Shown: piece after piece, positions 9,314 through 20,390 of the stretch
Layout: every line of letters begins with the position of its first letter
Position numbering within the stretch: the stretch's first letter is position 1
Source of the DNA: Davidsoniella eucalypti
Lineage: Eukaryota > Ascomycota > Sordariomycetes > Microascales > Ceratocystidaceae
Direction of reading: 5' to 3'
Assembly: GCA_004009845.1 (NCBI GenBank)
Contig: RMBW01000125.1
Location: forward strand, 1 to 64,000
Length of the DNA: 64,000 bases
The notes under the pieces: generated by a model
What the model was told of the DNA's origin: nothing
Database searches by the model: none
The model's input: the letters and a program-made list of their open reading frames with translations, nothing else
Program-made: the position numbers and the translations under genes

Positions 9314-12300
9314 AAGGGGGAATCAATTGGAGATAGAATAGTCAGATTAGAAATGAGTGCCTCGGGTAATTATTTAGACGTAAGTTTAGGTGACTACTCG
9401 ACTAAGGCCCTCGTGGATAGTGGCTGCCTCACTGTCGCCGTCGTTCCCCCGCGTCTCCTCCCTCACGCCATCCTCACCCACACCATCTCCGAACGAGAGA
9501 TTGTCCAAGTCACTACACAGGACAACCCCCCGCACATCGACACCATCGCCGCCTTCTCCCTCACCATCAACGGCCACCAAGAAACCATTTGGGCCTACGT
9601 GGTTCCTGGCCAAACTGAGGACATCATCCTAGGCCAGAGATGGTTGGTAAACAACGATGTAAGGCTCCGGCCTCGGAAACAAGAGGTGATTATCGCACCT
9701 GCTGAAGAGCTAAACGCAGAGGAATTTTATAAACTCTGCAGCGAGGAGGGCAACGTGAGTATTTATAGAGCTTCGCTGGAGAACATCCAGATCGCTCTCG
9801 CCCATAAGGACAAATCACGTCCGCATTTACCCGACTGGTTAGAGCCAGTAGCCTCGGCTTTCGACCCTAAACTAGCCGAGACACTACCCCCGCACAGGCC
9901 AGGAGTAGACTTGGAAATCAGGCTCAAACCAGGCGCCAAAATCCCTACCCAGTCGCTCTACCCCCTCACACGCCCGGAACTCCTCGTCCTCCAAAAGACC
10001 CTGGAAGGCCTCAAAGGCACCCAGTTCATTAGCCCCTCTGACTCGGAACACGGTTCCTCCGTCCTCTTCGTCAATAAACCAGGAGGCGGAGTACGCTTCT
10101 GCGTAGACTACCGTGGAGTTAACAACGCATCAATCAAGGACAAGTACCCCCTGCCTCTCATGGGAGAAACTCTGCGTCGCATCACAGGTTCTGAATGGGT
10201 TTCCAAGGTAGACGTTATCTCGGCCTTCCACCGCATCCGAATTGCCCAGGCTCTGAACACTTAACAGCCTTTCGCACCCCACTGGGTGCCTTCCAGTGGA
10301 ATGTCGTCCCCTTCGGGCTTACCAACGCCCCAGCTGCCTTCCAACGCCGCATCAACGTAGTGCTGGACAAATGGCATGGTATCAACTGTGACGCCTATAT
10401 CGACGACGTCTGTATCTATTCCAGCGGGTCCCTTGAAGACCACCGCAAACTAGTCCTGGAAATTATATCCGCCCTGGACAAAGCAGACCTCCAGCTCGAC
10501 ATCAGGAAATGCCAATTCGCAGCCAAGGAAATTAAGTTCCTCGGATTCCTGGTGGGCCCAGGCCTAGGCATCCGTGCAGACCCGGACAAGTCCGAAGCCA
10601 TTCGCAACTGGGAACGTCCCTACACTCTGACAGAGTTACGCCGCTTCACAGGCTTTGTCAACTTTTACAGGGACTTTGTCCCTCGCATCTCCGAAACCCT
10701 GGCTCCCCTAACCAACTTAACCAAAAAGGATACACCCTTCATTTGGACTGACGCTTGCGACGACTCATTCCGCAAGATCAAGGAAGCCTTCGTCGCTCCC
10801 CCCCTCTTGGTCCCCTTCGAACCTGATAGAGAAACTATTCTCTCAGCGGACTCCTCTGGCTATGCCCTCGGCGCTGAACTCACTCAGCGCGGCACTGACG
10901 GCCTCCTTCACCCAATCGCCTTCCTGTCTAGGAAACTCACCCCTGCTGAGTCCAACTATCCTATCCACGACAAGGAAATGTTGGCGATTTATTGGGCGAT
11001 CCGCCAATGGAGACACTTTCTCCTAGGAGTCCATTTCACTGTATTCACGGACCACCGTAACCTCGAGTTCTTTAGGACCAAAAGAACCCTAGCAGAGCGC
11101 CAACGCCGCTGGGGCTACGAGTTATCGGATTTTAGCTTTGAACTCAAGCACCGCCCGGGCACAGACCAAGTTGTGCCCGATGCCCTTTCCCGCCGAGACC
11201 AAGACATGCCCAAGGATGCCAACGACGACAGGCTGCTAAGTAGAGTACACCAACTCCTCGCCCCTGCCGACTCAGGAGACAACCTGGTCGTAATCAACGC
11301 AGTCTGGTCCAACGTTCCAGACCTGGACGCAGCCTCAGACGAGGTCGCCACGCAGGTCGCACTACCTTCCCCGTTTGCAGACCCCGACCTCACAGCCCTC
11401 TGGACTCAAGCCCTGGCCTCCAACAACCGATGGTGGCTAGCCCGCTCCCTTGTCCAAGAAGCAGCTAGGTCTTTTCCCTCAGCATGGGGCCTGCAATGGC
11501 AAATCAGCGAATGCTCCGTGGATGACTTAGGCCTCCTTCGTTGGCGCAACAGACTATGGATCCCCCGTTTTGAACCCTTACGCACCAAACTGATCCAGAC
11601 TGTCCATGACTCCCACTTGTCAGGACACCCTGGCCGCGAAATTACCAGGGACCTAGTCGCGCGCGAATATACTTGGCCAGGACTCACCAACGATGTCCGG
11701 CAATTCGTCTCCAATTGCACCACTTGCGGAAAGAGCAAGTATTGGCGAGAACAGAAGCGCGGTCTCCTCAAGCCCCTTCCAATCCCATCACGCCACTGGT
11801 CCGAGCTGGCCATGGACTTTATTGGCCCCCTACCTCCATCCAAGGGCCACCTCTTTATTCTCGGGATCACCGATAGACTATCCAAGTCTCAAATCCTCGT
11901 CCCCATGTCAGACACCTCGGCCGAAGCGACGGCCCGAGCCCTCATTACCCATGTCTTCGTCCACCACGGTTTTCCCACGGCCATTGTATCAGACCGTGGA
12001 CCACAGTTCTCTTCATTATTTTGGGGCGAAGTCTGCAGGCGCTTCAGCATCACACGACGCCTTTCCACAGCCTTCCATCCACAAACGGATGGCGCCCAAG
12101 AACGAAGTAACCAAGAAGTTGAGACCTTCCTTCGCATTTTCTGCTCCTTCGCACAGGACGACTGGGCCGAATTACTACCCCAAGCCCAAATTGCACTCAA
12201 CAACCGCACGGTTTCCAGCACAGGCCTAGCGCCCTTCTTCGCTACCCACGGCTACAACATGTCCATAGTGGAACCATCACCATCCACTGACCCAGCCTCC

Positions 12301-13020
12301 ACACGATCCCCCGTCCACGACGCACAAGCATTCCTAGACAAAATCAGCAATGCATCGGGATTCGCGCAAGTAGCCATAGCCTCCGCACAGGACTACCAGG
12401 AAACCGCAGCCAACCGCCGTCGCCAGCCAGCCTCGCAATTCAAGATTGGAGACAAAGTCTTCCTGAAAACGGAAAATCTCTCATCCTTGAGACCATCTAA
12501 GAAATTAGATTGGCTGGCACGCCGCTACACGGTCACAGGCCTCGTAGGTTCCCATGCAGTCCGACTGGACGTCCCCGGCTTGGTCCACCCTGTCTTTCAC
12601 GTGAACAAGGTCCGTCACGCCTTCAACAACCCCCTACCTTCTCAAGTGCTCCAAGACGATGAACCCGAAGCCATTACGAGAGACGAAGCATACGGCGACG
12701 AGTCTCTAGCTGAAGGGGAATTCCGAGTTGAGGAAATCGTCCGCCAGCGTAAGTACCGCGGCCACGAACAGGCACTAGTTAAGTGGTCAGGTTACCAGGA
12801 CCCCACTTGGGAACCAGTAGAACACGTCGAAAGTACCCTCGCTTGGCGCATCTTCCTGGATCGCTCCCTAGTCACCGCGTCCTCAGCCATTATTGAGCAA
12901 GTTAGCACAGTCCCATCGGACCAAGCCGCATCCCCACAGCCACCCACCCACAGGCAACATCAAGGGGGGGAGGAATCATCAGACTCATTATTTTCGTATT
13001 GGCACGGTACCACTCACTAA
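9278..13020 (+). CDS. pol, family A: protease, RT, RNase H, integrase, chromodomain (one frame break near 10250)
   Basis: Copies element RNA into DNA and integrates it. Domains in order: aspartic protease (ALVDSGC near 9413), RT (FCVDYRGVN near 10100; YIDD near 10396-10407), RNase H (SADSSGYALGAEL near 10850; TDHRNLE near 11047), integrase with H-H-C-C zinc region (HDSHLSGHPG, CTTCGKSK), core Asp-Asp-Glu (MDFIGPLP, VSDRGPQF, QTDGAQERSNQE), a GPY/F-like module and a chromodomain (FRVEEIVRQR, KWSGYQDPTWEP near 12725-12840). The frame breaks where IRIAQ should continue into GSEHLTAF. One G is apparently missing in CAGG(G)CTCT near 10250, giving a stop at 10262-10264. The downstream frame runs open to the TAA at 13018. 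The chromodomain suggests integration directed to marked chromatin. Confidence 0.93.
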
Positions 13021-13172
13021 GTAACATTCAATCGGCGCTACCGCCACTCGGAGTTTACCGTATTTACGATACTCCTTATTTTTCCGCAGCACTCCCTGCG
13101 CCATTTTTAAGACAAACTTAATTTGTCAGCATGTATTATAGATTTTATCAGTTAGAATTAGTTAGTCTGCCG

Positions 13173-13185
13173 AGGGGGGAGGGGG
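13173..13185 (+). other. Polypurine tract of family-A element
   Basis: AGGGGGGAGGGGG just upstream of the 3' LTR (CTAA, then TGTCACGG), the usual position for plus-strand priming. Confidence 0.85.
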
Positions 13186-13189
13186 CTAA

Positions 13190-13367
13190 TGTCACGGGCT
13201 AAGGCCCAGTTGGTATTTGTCTAGGTATTTACCTAGTCAGATAAACGGCTATAAATAGGGACCTATTCCCGCCGTATTCCAACAGATATTAGTCTTTCTC
13301 CTTCATCGGTATCAATCGAAGTCCTTTCTACTAGATTGCTTGCCACTGCCTCACCTAGTTCGTGTCA
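13190..13367 (+). repeat. 3' LTR, family A
   Basis: 178 bp, identical by reading to the 5' LTR at 6910-7087. Followed by ATAGC (13368-13372), the right copy of the target duplication. Confidence 0.97.
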
Positions 13368-13372
13368 ATAGC

Positions 13373-14456
13373 AAACTTTGACTGGAGGTTTCAGAGCTAG
13401 ATTAATGGTTATCTATGAGAGATGTCTGTTCTTACTTATATAGCCAGACCTGAGAAGCCCAATATGTTCATTCTATGTTCTCAGGCTGTGTACTAAGGTC
13501 TAGCTAGCAATACTTTTTCTTACATTGATCTCCCGAATGAGTTGTGTAGTGTATAACAAGTGCAACATGCTCTATGTATATAGAGTGACTCTTGTTTTTG
13601 GTGGATGTAGTCGTGTTGAAGTGTAATATAGCACAAAACATACTAATTATCTTTCAATTTTGTGTCTAAAGAGTTACATCCAATGTCAATTTAGGTAAAA
13701 GGACAGAAAAGGTTCAAGGCCTGATTTGGTAGTATTTTGGCAGCTAAGTAAGTGACTTTAGTTGACTTGCTGAACATTTTTCAGTGTTCAATACTGTGTC
13801 TTCCAAGCTACAAGTTCCTTTTGCCTTTGTATTTCCTTTTCCTTTCCACTAGTTGTGACAAATATTTACCTTAGGCTCTTACTGGTTACGTCCTCCCAAG
13901 AATCGGGGGTGCAGCCATATTGTATGTCTTTATTTCAAGAATAGTATATTTATTGACCAGCAAAACCAGCTGTTGTGATTTGATAAGACACCATGTCAGA
14001 GAACGATGCGCTAGGGTTAGTTAATGATTGCCAAACACGGCAAACTCAACCGGCCTTGATGGTTAACGAATATATCATATTTAATCGGCAAACAGGGTGC
14101 CAAATCTTGTACTAACTATATAAAATACATACTTACTTGTCTACGGGATATATCTTTACCAACTTACAAACCTAGTATGATTATGGTATAAATGAAACGA
14201 CAGGTCATCATGGGGTCAGGTGATTGTAAATGAGAACATATATAATATTAAAAACTAAAAACGACAACAAAATAGGATTTGAGCCAAGTAGACAAGTCAA
14301 AGCCTTGGGGAGGTCGAACTTGACTGGAAGACTAGGCCATGAGATAAAAATGCGAAACTATGAAGAGCACAGAGGCTATGTGATATGGTAAATGCCTGTG
14401 TAGCACCATTCCTAACTCCACGGTGCTACAGCTTGACATTGCTAGCTATGAAAACT
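13373..14456. other. AT-rich intergenic sequence
   Basis: Genomic flank on the right of the complete element. No coding frame, RNA gene or repeat that I can support. It probably includes the 3' untranslated region of the secreted-protein gene on the minus strand. Confidence 0.5.
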
Positions 14457-15200
14457 TTATTCTCTAGGCCGAAGACTTCCAGCCATCCAATTGTAGTAGG
14501 TCAGGTCGTTATAAGTGTAGTCAAATTTGTCTCCCGCTGCATTTATCCAGGCGTCGGAGAACGACCTAATATATTCATCAGAAATCAGATAGGAAGTAGT
14601 TTCACCACCCCAAGTTACACTGTAAAGGTAAAGTTAGTACATACTGTCATACAAACTCAAAACTATAAGGGCATATAATCAAACTTACCGCTTTGCGGAG
14701 CTAGCACTATAACTGTCTTGAGCCAAGTACCAGGTGTCATCACTATCCCTCTGGTGGACTTGGTAGTAGGTACCACTGAAGCTGTTGGTGGACTTATCAA
14801 CCTTGCCAACAAGTAGAGCGACGTTGTTGCAACCGGTATCCTTAACAATGCTAGCAACCACAGGGTTCCGGGCCGAGTAACCTTCGCTGACCGCTGTGCA
14901 TAGCCTAAAGTAGTATGACTTTCCATGACCAAACTCATAAGGGGAAGCATCATATACTGAATCATAGTCATCGTCACGAGAAAATAGGTGAGGGTGGTCC
15001 TTGGCACTGAAAGTTATCTCCTCCTCTTGACCATCTTCAGACACAGCATTTGTCTTGGTGTTGATGTCTTCCAGAGGAACTTCATTGGTGCGCTCCTGAA
15101 TATCTACAGGAAGATTTTCAAGGCCCGGGTTCACGGGCACGGTCGGAACAGCAGCACCGGAGGCCAGAGCACAGAGAGCGAGGACACTGAAGAATCCCAT
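14457..15200 (-). CDS. Small secreted protein, family S member 1
   Basis: Two exons, 14689-15200 and 14457-14619 (minus), with a 69-bp GTAAGT..TTTACAG intron and a CTAAC branch site; 224 aa. The N-terminus MGFFSVLALCALASGAAV is a clear signal peptide. A Glu/Asp/Asn-rich, possibly propeptide-like stretch follows, then the conserved core ASPYEFGHGKSYYF-LC, EG, VKDTGC, FSGTYYQV and, in exon 2, a LTYY motif. The same intron position and core motifs occur in the gene at 33342-34062 and the pseudogene at 17587-18148. I do not recognise a named family. Two Cys in the core (LC and DTGC) may form a disulfide. It is probably an extracellular or effector-like protein; function unknown. Confidence 0.85.
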
Positions 15201-16739
15201 GGTGATAGAGCGAGAAGATAAGGTGATGAAGGGATGATACTATAGAGTTGGCAGAGCTGTATCAAGGATAGTAAGAGTGGAGAGAGAGAGAGGTGAGGGT
15301 GATGGTGAAGGTGGTAAGAGTAAGATCCAAAACAGTGAGTAAACGAATGGACATGTCGTGATACTTATATCTTGTTTCATAGGCTGAGGTGAGTCTTGTT
15401 TTTGTCTACATCATCTCCTCTTCTTCTCTAGAGCCCCTTTCAATACGTCTATGTGCTCATGCACGATGTAAAAAATCTCGATATACATATCACCACATAC
15501 AACCAAAGATGTAATACGTAGATAAAAGCACAGGCACGTTACAGGCCTTTCAACAAGGATAATTGTATCTACATGTAGGCAAAGACTAGTTACATCAAGT
15601 CCGGAAAGACGCTATGGTCTATATTAGAGAAGCTTGGGGTCTTTATAGGCCATGAGCCAAGTAACTACATTCAAGGTTGTACAAGTTATAACAAAAGAGA
15701 GATAACTAGATATGGCCCATGCTAATCACCCCAAGCACTTAGAAAGGTCAACCCATAAACATCCGATCCATCACCGGAGTTAACCGGGCTTAACCCTAAC
15801 CCTACCGATCTAGTAGGTTGGTAGCATTGATAAGAAGCAACAGTTCAAAGAGTTGCAAATTGGTTGTTGGATAGATCTTGTGTTGATCTTACTACCTGGT
15901 ATATTGACTGTGATACCCTAGAATGACACAGATCAGGAAAGGGACACTTAGATAATACAAGAATAGAATGTGGTTCTAAACAAGACCAACCTTATTCAAC
16001 AACCCAAACTGGAAAGAAGAAGGAGCACTAAATAACTACTAAATAACTAATACGTAGCAAAATTTTACAATGGTAACGGCTTAGCATAACTATTCTCTTT
16101 AGCTAGACCAAATGATCTAGATATGTACAATAAATCCAAAACAAAACTTGAGTGAAAATAAATATACCAACATGGACATTTTTAATGTAGAACTGTAAAT
16201 AATGTAGATTGGTCTATTCTCACTACATGACAAGGGCCAAACTACATACCTAGAAGAGATCTTGATACACGGAAGATTGGCACATCTTCTCATCTATCAG
16301 TTGTTCTTCAAGCATTGTGCCATTGATTGCTATGGAATAAAAGGGCTTGAGTCTCGGTACTTCCACACTGAGGGAATATATCATACCCTTGATGGTGTGA
16401 CATTGAAAATCGGCATCGCCTTAATCTTGTAGATGTTATGTAAGAAATTGTCCAAGAAGTTATGGGGATGAATCCTAGCCTGTGATTTGATTATATTTAA
16501 CGTCTACCACATTCCTTCGCTCGACGAACTCAATAGCTTTGTATGCGGGACGACACCGTCTCCCCCGATGAATCCTAGCCATATGTCAAAGCAAAATATT
16601 CGTTAACCCCGAGCTATGAAATATGGAGCACTGTGTGAAGAAAAAATGAACCAAAAATAAACAGTACAACTAACTATAGTAAAAACAATCTTCATAGCTC
16701 TATAGCTCCATAAGATTAATTATTTAAAGTTTTAAAAAC
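15201..16739. other. Intergenic sequence with a short telomere-like motif
   Basis: 15201-15350 is the purine-rich 5' flank of the secreted-protein gene. TTAACCCTAACCCTA at about 15790 is a two-copy telomere-like motif, too short to be more than coincidence or an interstitial remnant. The rest is AT-rich and shows no gene. CTTCATAGCT-TATAGCTCCATAAGAT at about 16690 recurs at about 17141. Confidence 0.5.
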
Positions 16740-17840
16740 TATAGTAAAAGGCTTGGAATATTGTGACGATGTTTTGCGGTACGGAATAGACATCATTCTA
16801 AAAATGTGCCTAACTTTCCAAAGTTGGACTCTGTTTCAAGCTCTCTTCTTATCCTATAGATTTGTCTTTTCTTATAAAGTAGTACTGACTTATATCTGTG
16901 ATCCACACATTGGACATTACTAGGCTGTATCAAGGAAGTAGTGGAGGGATAGTTGGTTTAGTTGATGCCAACGGTGCTCAGAAGCTTAATATGTAAGAGT
17001 ACTACCTAAACCAGTAATATTGAATTTTCCATAGCTATTAAAAAAAATCAAGATTAGCAGGTTATTTTTCTTTCACTACAAACAAAACAAAAGTTTATGA
17101 GCATGTTACCAATTACGTAAATGTAAAGGTTGTATCAATCTTCATAGCTATATAGCTCCATAAGATAAATGAATTAAAAAAAAAAAAAGTTGTATCAAGC
17201 CTACTATAACAAGACTTGCAATTCATAATAAAAATAAAAAATAAAAACTTGGACCAGAACAAGAACAAGAACTATGATGAAAACAAGTATGGACGTGGAA
17301 TAAGTGAGTTTAGATGCTACTAAAAGAAGGAACTATCAAAAGGAACAATGCTAAATATGGGACTCCAGAGAAACTATAGAAAGACTATTGAGGAAATAGA
17401 GGCCAAAATTCGAGACTATGAAGTAGCCTTCGGGGTTATATGCCATGATGAAATGAGTCATGTGGTGGAAAAATACAGTTCCTAGTTAAGCTTTTTCCGT
17501 GATCTGGAGCCAGTTGTAATGTTTTCTTGCTTGCTCAAAGTTTGGCCTAGTAAGTATACTTCATGTAGAGCTACTCGATACGCTTCTTACAGGATGTTAG
17601 TGAGGTAGCAGTAGTAGGACATGGAGTTGTACACCTCAGACAAAGTGTAACCCGCTCTTTCGATCCAAATGTCAGTGGCCACCTGAATGGTGCTGCTGCT
17701 GTAATCAGCATTGGTTCTGTCACCCTAGATAAGGCTATGAAGGCTGTTAGTATGTGTTGAATATAGCGGAAGTTTTGTCAGGGAACTTACCGCTGTCCCT
17801 CTTCATCGTTGACTCTGTAGAATTCATCATTTGAGAACTA
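16740..17840. repeat. Segmental duplication block, copy 1
   Basis: Matches 32480-33580 in the same order and orientation at roughly 75-80% by eye. Anchors include AATAGACATCATTCTA (16787 and about 32526), ACAAACAAAACAAAA, AATTCGAGACTATGAAGTAGCC, and the shared exon 2/intron of secreted-protein family S. Copy 2 contains an inserted LTR-C (32599-32789) that copy 1 lacks, so the duplication predates that insertion. Confidence 0.85.
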
Positions 17841-18148
17841 TTTGCCACTTTCCGGCTGGTAGACGTGCTAGTAAGAGCCCGAGAATAGGTTCTTATGGAA
17901 GGGACCGAAGGGAGAGACGCATCGACATTGGAAGAGTGATGATCACCCTTGACAGCAAAAGTAACGTAGCCAAGGCCAACGTTCAAAAGCATAGAGGCAG
18001 CGAGAAGGCCAATTCCGATTTGAAGGAGGTGAGAGATGGCCTTGTCAACGAACTGCTTAAATCGAGTAGGCCCCTTGGGAGGTTCCTTTTCTAGAAGAGG
18101 GGCAGGAGCGAAATGAGCGTAGCTCGGAGAAGACTAATAGGCACTCAT
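17587..18148 (-). pseudogene. Secreted/membrane protein family S, broken copy
   Basis: Exon 2 (17587-17724) is intact: GDRTNADYSSSTIQ, AGYTLSEVY, SYYCYLTNIL-stop. The intron at 17725-17790 keeps GTAAGT, CTAAC and TAG. The end of exon 1 aligns with the gene at 33342-34062 (FSG-Y, HV-Q), but two Trp codons have become TAG and the frame shifts just upstream. Further upstream an ATG at 18148 (stop at codon 5) leads into a segment with a basic stretch and a strong membrane helix (LLQIGIGLLAASMLLNVGLG), unlike the cleavable signal peptides of the relatives. TGG-to-TAG is a G-to-A change in CpA context on the other strand, as RIP would make. Confidence 0.72.
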
Positions 18149-19304
18149 ATTGAATGGCGTGTGGTGTTTCAATTGATTTGGAGGTTTTGGTCGGAATCAA
18201 GCCGTGATTCCGAGTTGATCTGCAGAAGTGTGATGTGTGTGAGAAGAAAATATTTTTCAAGAAGCAGAGAAGATTCTCCACTTATAGATAGCAATAAAGT
18301 CCTAGAGGCAAATATGTTACTATGTAAAGGCCTAAAAGCCAAAACTCACTCACAAGAATTAGGACTTGAGGAAAAGAAAAGTATGGAAGTATCCGGGAGT
18401 GGGTATACTGAACACCATCGAAAGCAGTGTGGCATTGGATATAGCACATGAGTGAGTTGTATCTAGGCTGTGGCTATGGCTAGCTATACTACAACCGGCA
18501 GATTTGTATCTCTCTATATACTTCTAATAGAAACGTGATTAATAGTCATAATTAAACATCACATGTTATGCTTAAATCAATTGGAGACTAGCAAGAGCAA
18601 TAATAACAGCTACAAGAGTGACTTATGATAGCAAAGTCTTTTACCCAGAACTTCACACATTATAGGACATATTTAATATAACATAAGCTTGGTGTCAAAT
18701 AGGGAAATCGCGAGATTTTGGTATATATACGAAATTGCTCAATTGGCAGTAGAGTTCCTAATCGGGAAATTTCATATGCTAACATCACTTTTACTATGCT
18801 CACAGGCCTATGTTTTGCTCCCACAGTTTTTCCAAGACATTGCACAATTGCTCCTCCCAGAACTTCATCGCTCATCGCCGTTGCCTATTCTGGGATGATT
18901 ACTAAGTTTCCAAAGGCACTTGCTTCGAGAACTTCTATGCAAAGAAGGGCCAAAGTCATCCTCGTAATGATCACGTGAGCACCAAGTTCCAATGAAGGGT
19001 TGGAACTGCTGAGGAAAACAAGATTCTAGATTAGAGCAGAGACATTCAATGGCTATTCCACAATATAGAGATATTTACAACTGGTATATGCAAGGGATGG
19101 TATGTGTAAATAACTGATAGATTGAAACAAACAAAACAAAAAAATCCCAGAAAAGGAACTAAAGCAAAACCCAAAACTCCAAAACTCCATCCAAACATCG
19201 TAAAATCGACCAAATCCCGGTTAGAGACCCAGCCCAGTCTATGCCTCCAGCTCATGCCTGCTCACCTGTGTCTCACCAACCTCGCCACCTCATCAACTCA
19301 GCAC
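18149..19304. other. Intergenic, no gene supported
   Basis: AT-rich. Short open frames on both strands lack supporting features. Nothing recognisable in either strand. Confidence 0.5.
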
Positions 19305-20390
19305 TCAAGCGACGAAAGCTCTCCGCCCGTCCAAGTCTATCTCGCCTCGTACGACGAAGTCGGACATTCGATGCATCATCACTTTGATCTGCTCATCGAC
19401 GCCCTCCATCTTGTCGCCAAACGCAGGCTCGACGAGGATCCGGACGTTCACGAGCTTTCCGTCGCTCTCGTATGACGGGTTGTGCGCCACATCAACCGTG
19501 ATGACACGATGCGTGAGGTTGCTTCGGAGCCACCAAGGTCCGTCACCAATTTCCTTCACGGGGTGACCCTCCGGGTAGGAATTTTTGCCGCGGAAAATGG
19601 GGGATGCCTTGGATATGACAACAGAGAAGTTGCCAGCCGACAGGTCGGGCATCGCTGAAACCGGCAAGATATTGCCAGGCTTAAAGGCGCTCACGTATCT
19701 CGCCGCTGAGGCGTGTTCAACGACGCGATCATGGGAGGGCATGAACCCGCAGGCGTTGGACAACCCGCAGACCTTGGGCAACCCAAAATCCTCGTGTTGA
19801 GAGCAGACTGGTATGCAGTACAGTCCGCCCTCTTGATAGCTGCTGGGTTTGCTATCTTGGACGGGCTGATAGGATAGCCCACCCTGAGGATCTTGGTAGC
19901 GGCACGTACTGTTTTGGGCGTAATAGTAGTACCACTCCTGAGCTAGTGTGAAGGCTGCTAGCTCGGCCTCTCTGATGGCGCATATCAATCCACCCTCAGG
20001 TATGACAGCCTCCAGCAGTGGGGTAGCTGGCGTGGAGTCGGAGTAGTCGGAAACTCCACTGTCGACGTCTAGATCCGGCTCTTCAGACACTAGCTCAGAT
20101 TGCCCTTCGCTCTGGGCAGTTCCATCCTCGATGTCACCAGACACCTTAGGGACTACAGTGACGCTGCGGGGGGCAAGGAAGACTGTAGAAGCGGCCCAGA
20201 TGGCCTGATCCTGCTTTGCAAGATCTAAGGCGTTCTGGGCCCAGCTGGTTTGGGCCTCGTCGTAATTGACCTCATCGAGGTGGCCAAGTCCGGAAACTGC
20301 CAGAGACTCGTAGGCGCCAACACCAAGGACGGTGTTGACACTGGTGCGGATCTGAGCCTCGGCGTCGTTCATTTTGAAATCGGCTTCCAT
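19305..20390 (-). CDS. Hypothetical protein, 361 aa
   Basis: A single uninterrupted minus-strand frame of good codon quality. I chose MEADFKMNDAEAQ (start 20390); the same frame has an ATG 15 codons upstream. There is no signal peptide. The first third is helical and acidic with a Ser/Asp/Glu-rich patch (SEEPDLDVDSG). The middle has a Tyr-rich segment (EWYYYYAQN) and five Cys within about 45 residues (CRYQ, YCIPVCSQ, VCGLSNACGF). The C-terminal third looks like a folded domain (GDGPWWLRSNLTHRVITVDV, VNVRILVEPAFG). I do not recognise the family. Its GC content and length are gene-like among AT-rich neighbours. Function unknown. Confidence 0.7.
   Translation of the reverse strand: MEADFKMNDAEAQIRTSVNTVLGVGAYESLAVSGLGHLDEVNYDEAQTSWAQNALDLAKQDQAIWAASTVFLAPRSVTVVPKVSGDIEDGTAQSEGQSELVSEEPDLDVDSGVSDYSDSTPATPLLEAVIPEGGLICAIREAELAAFTLAQEWYYYYAQNSTCRYQDPQGGLSYQPVQDSKPSSYQEGGLYCIPVCSQHEDFGLPKVCGLSNACGFMPSHDRVVEHASAARYVSAFKPGNILPVSAMPDLSAGNFSVVISKASPIFRGKNSYPEGHPVKEIGDGPWWLRSNLTHRVITVDVAHNPSYESDGKLVNVRILVEPAFGDKMEGVDEQIKVMMHRMSDFVVRGEIDLDGRRAFVA

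Larger units (their letters stand above)
6910..13367 (+). mobile_element. Complete, recently inserted Ty3/gypsy chromovirus, family A
   Basis: A 6458-bp element bounded by two 178-bp LTRs that I read as identical, and flanked by the 5-bp duplication ATAGC (6905-6909, 13368-13372). Inside are a self-complementary primer-binding site, leader repeats, gag with two zinc knuckles, pol in the order protease, RT, RNase H, integrase and chromodomain, and a purine tract. Identical LTRs mean a very recent insertion. Two apparent single-base losses (near 7960 and 10250) break gag and pol, so this copy is either freshly inactivated or carries sequencing errors. Confidence 0.96.

Noticed and set aside
14270..14300. 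tRNA-like B-box (GGCTCAAATCC on minus)
   Set aside because: No acceptor stem or A-box at the right distance.
15785..15806. TTAACCCTAACCCTA as a telomere or internal telomere array
   Set aside because: Only about two repeat units; no array and no subtelomeric gene context around it.
18113..18451. 112-codon plus-strand frame
   Set aside because: It overlaps the antisense pseudogene and has no recognisable features.
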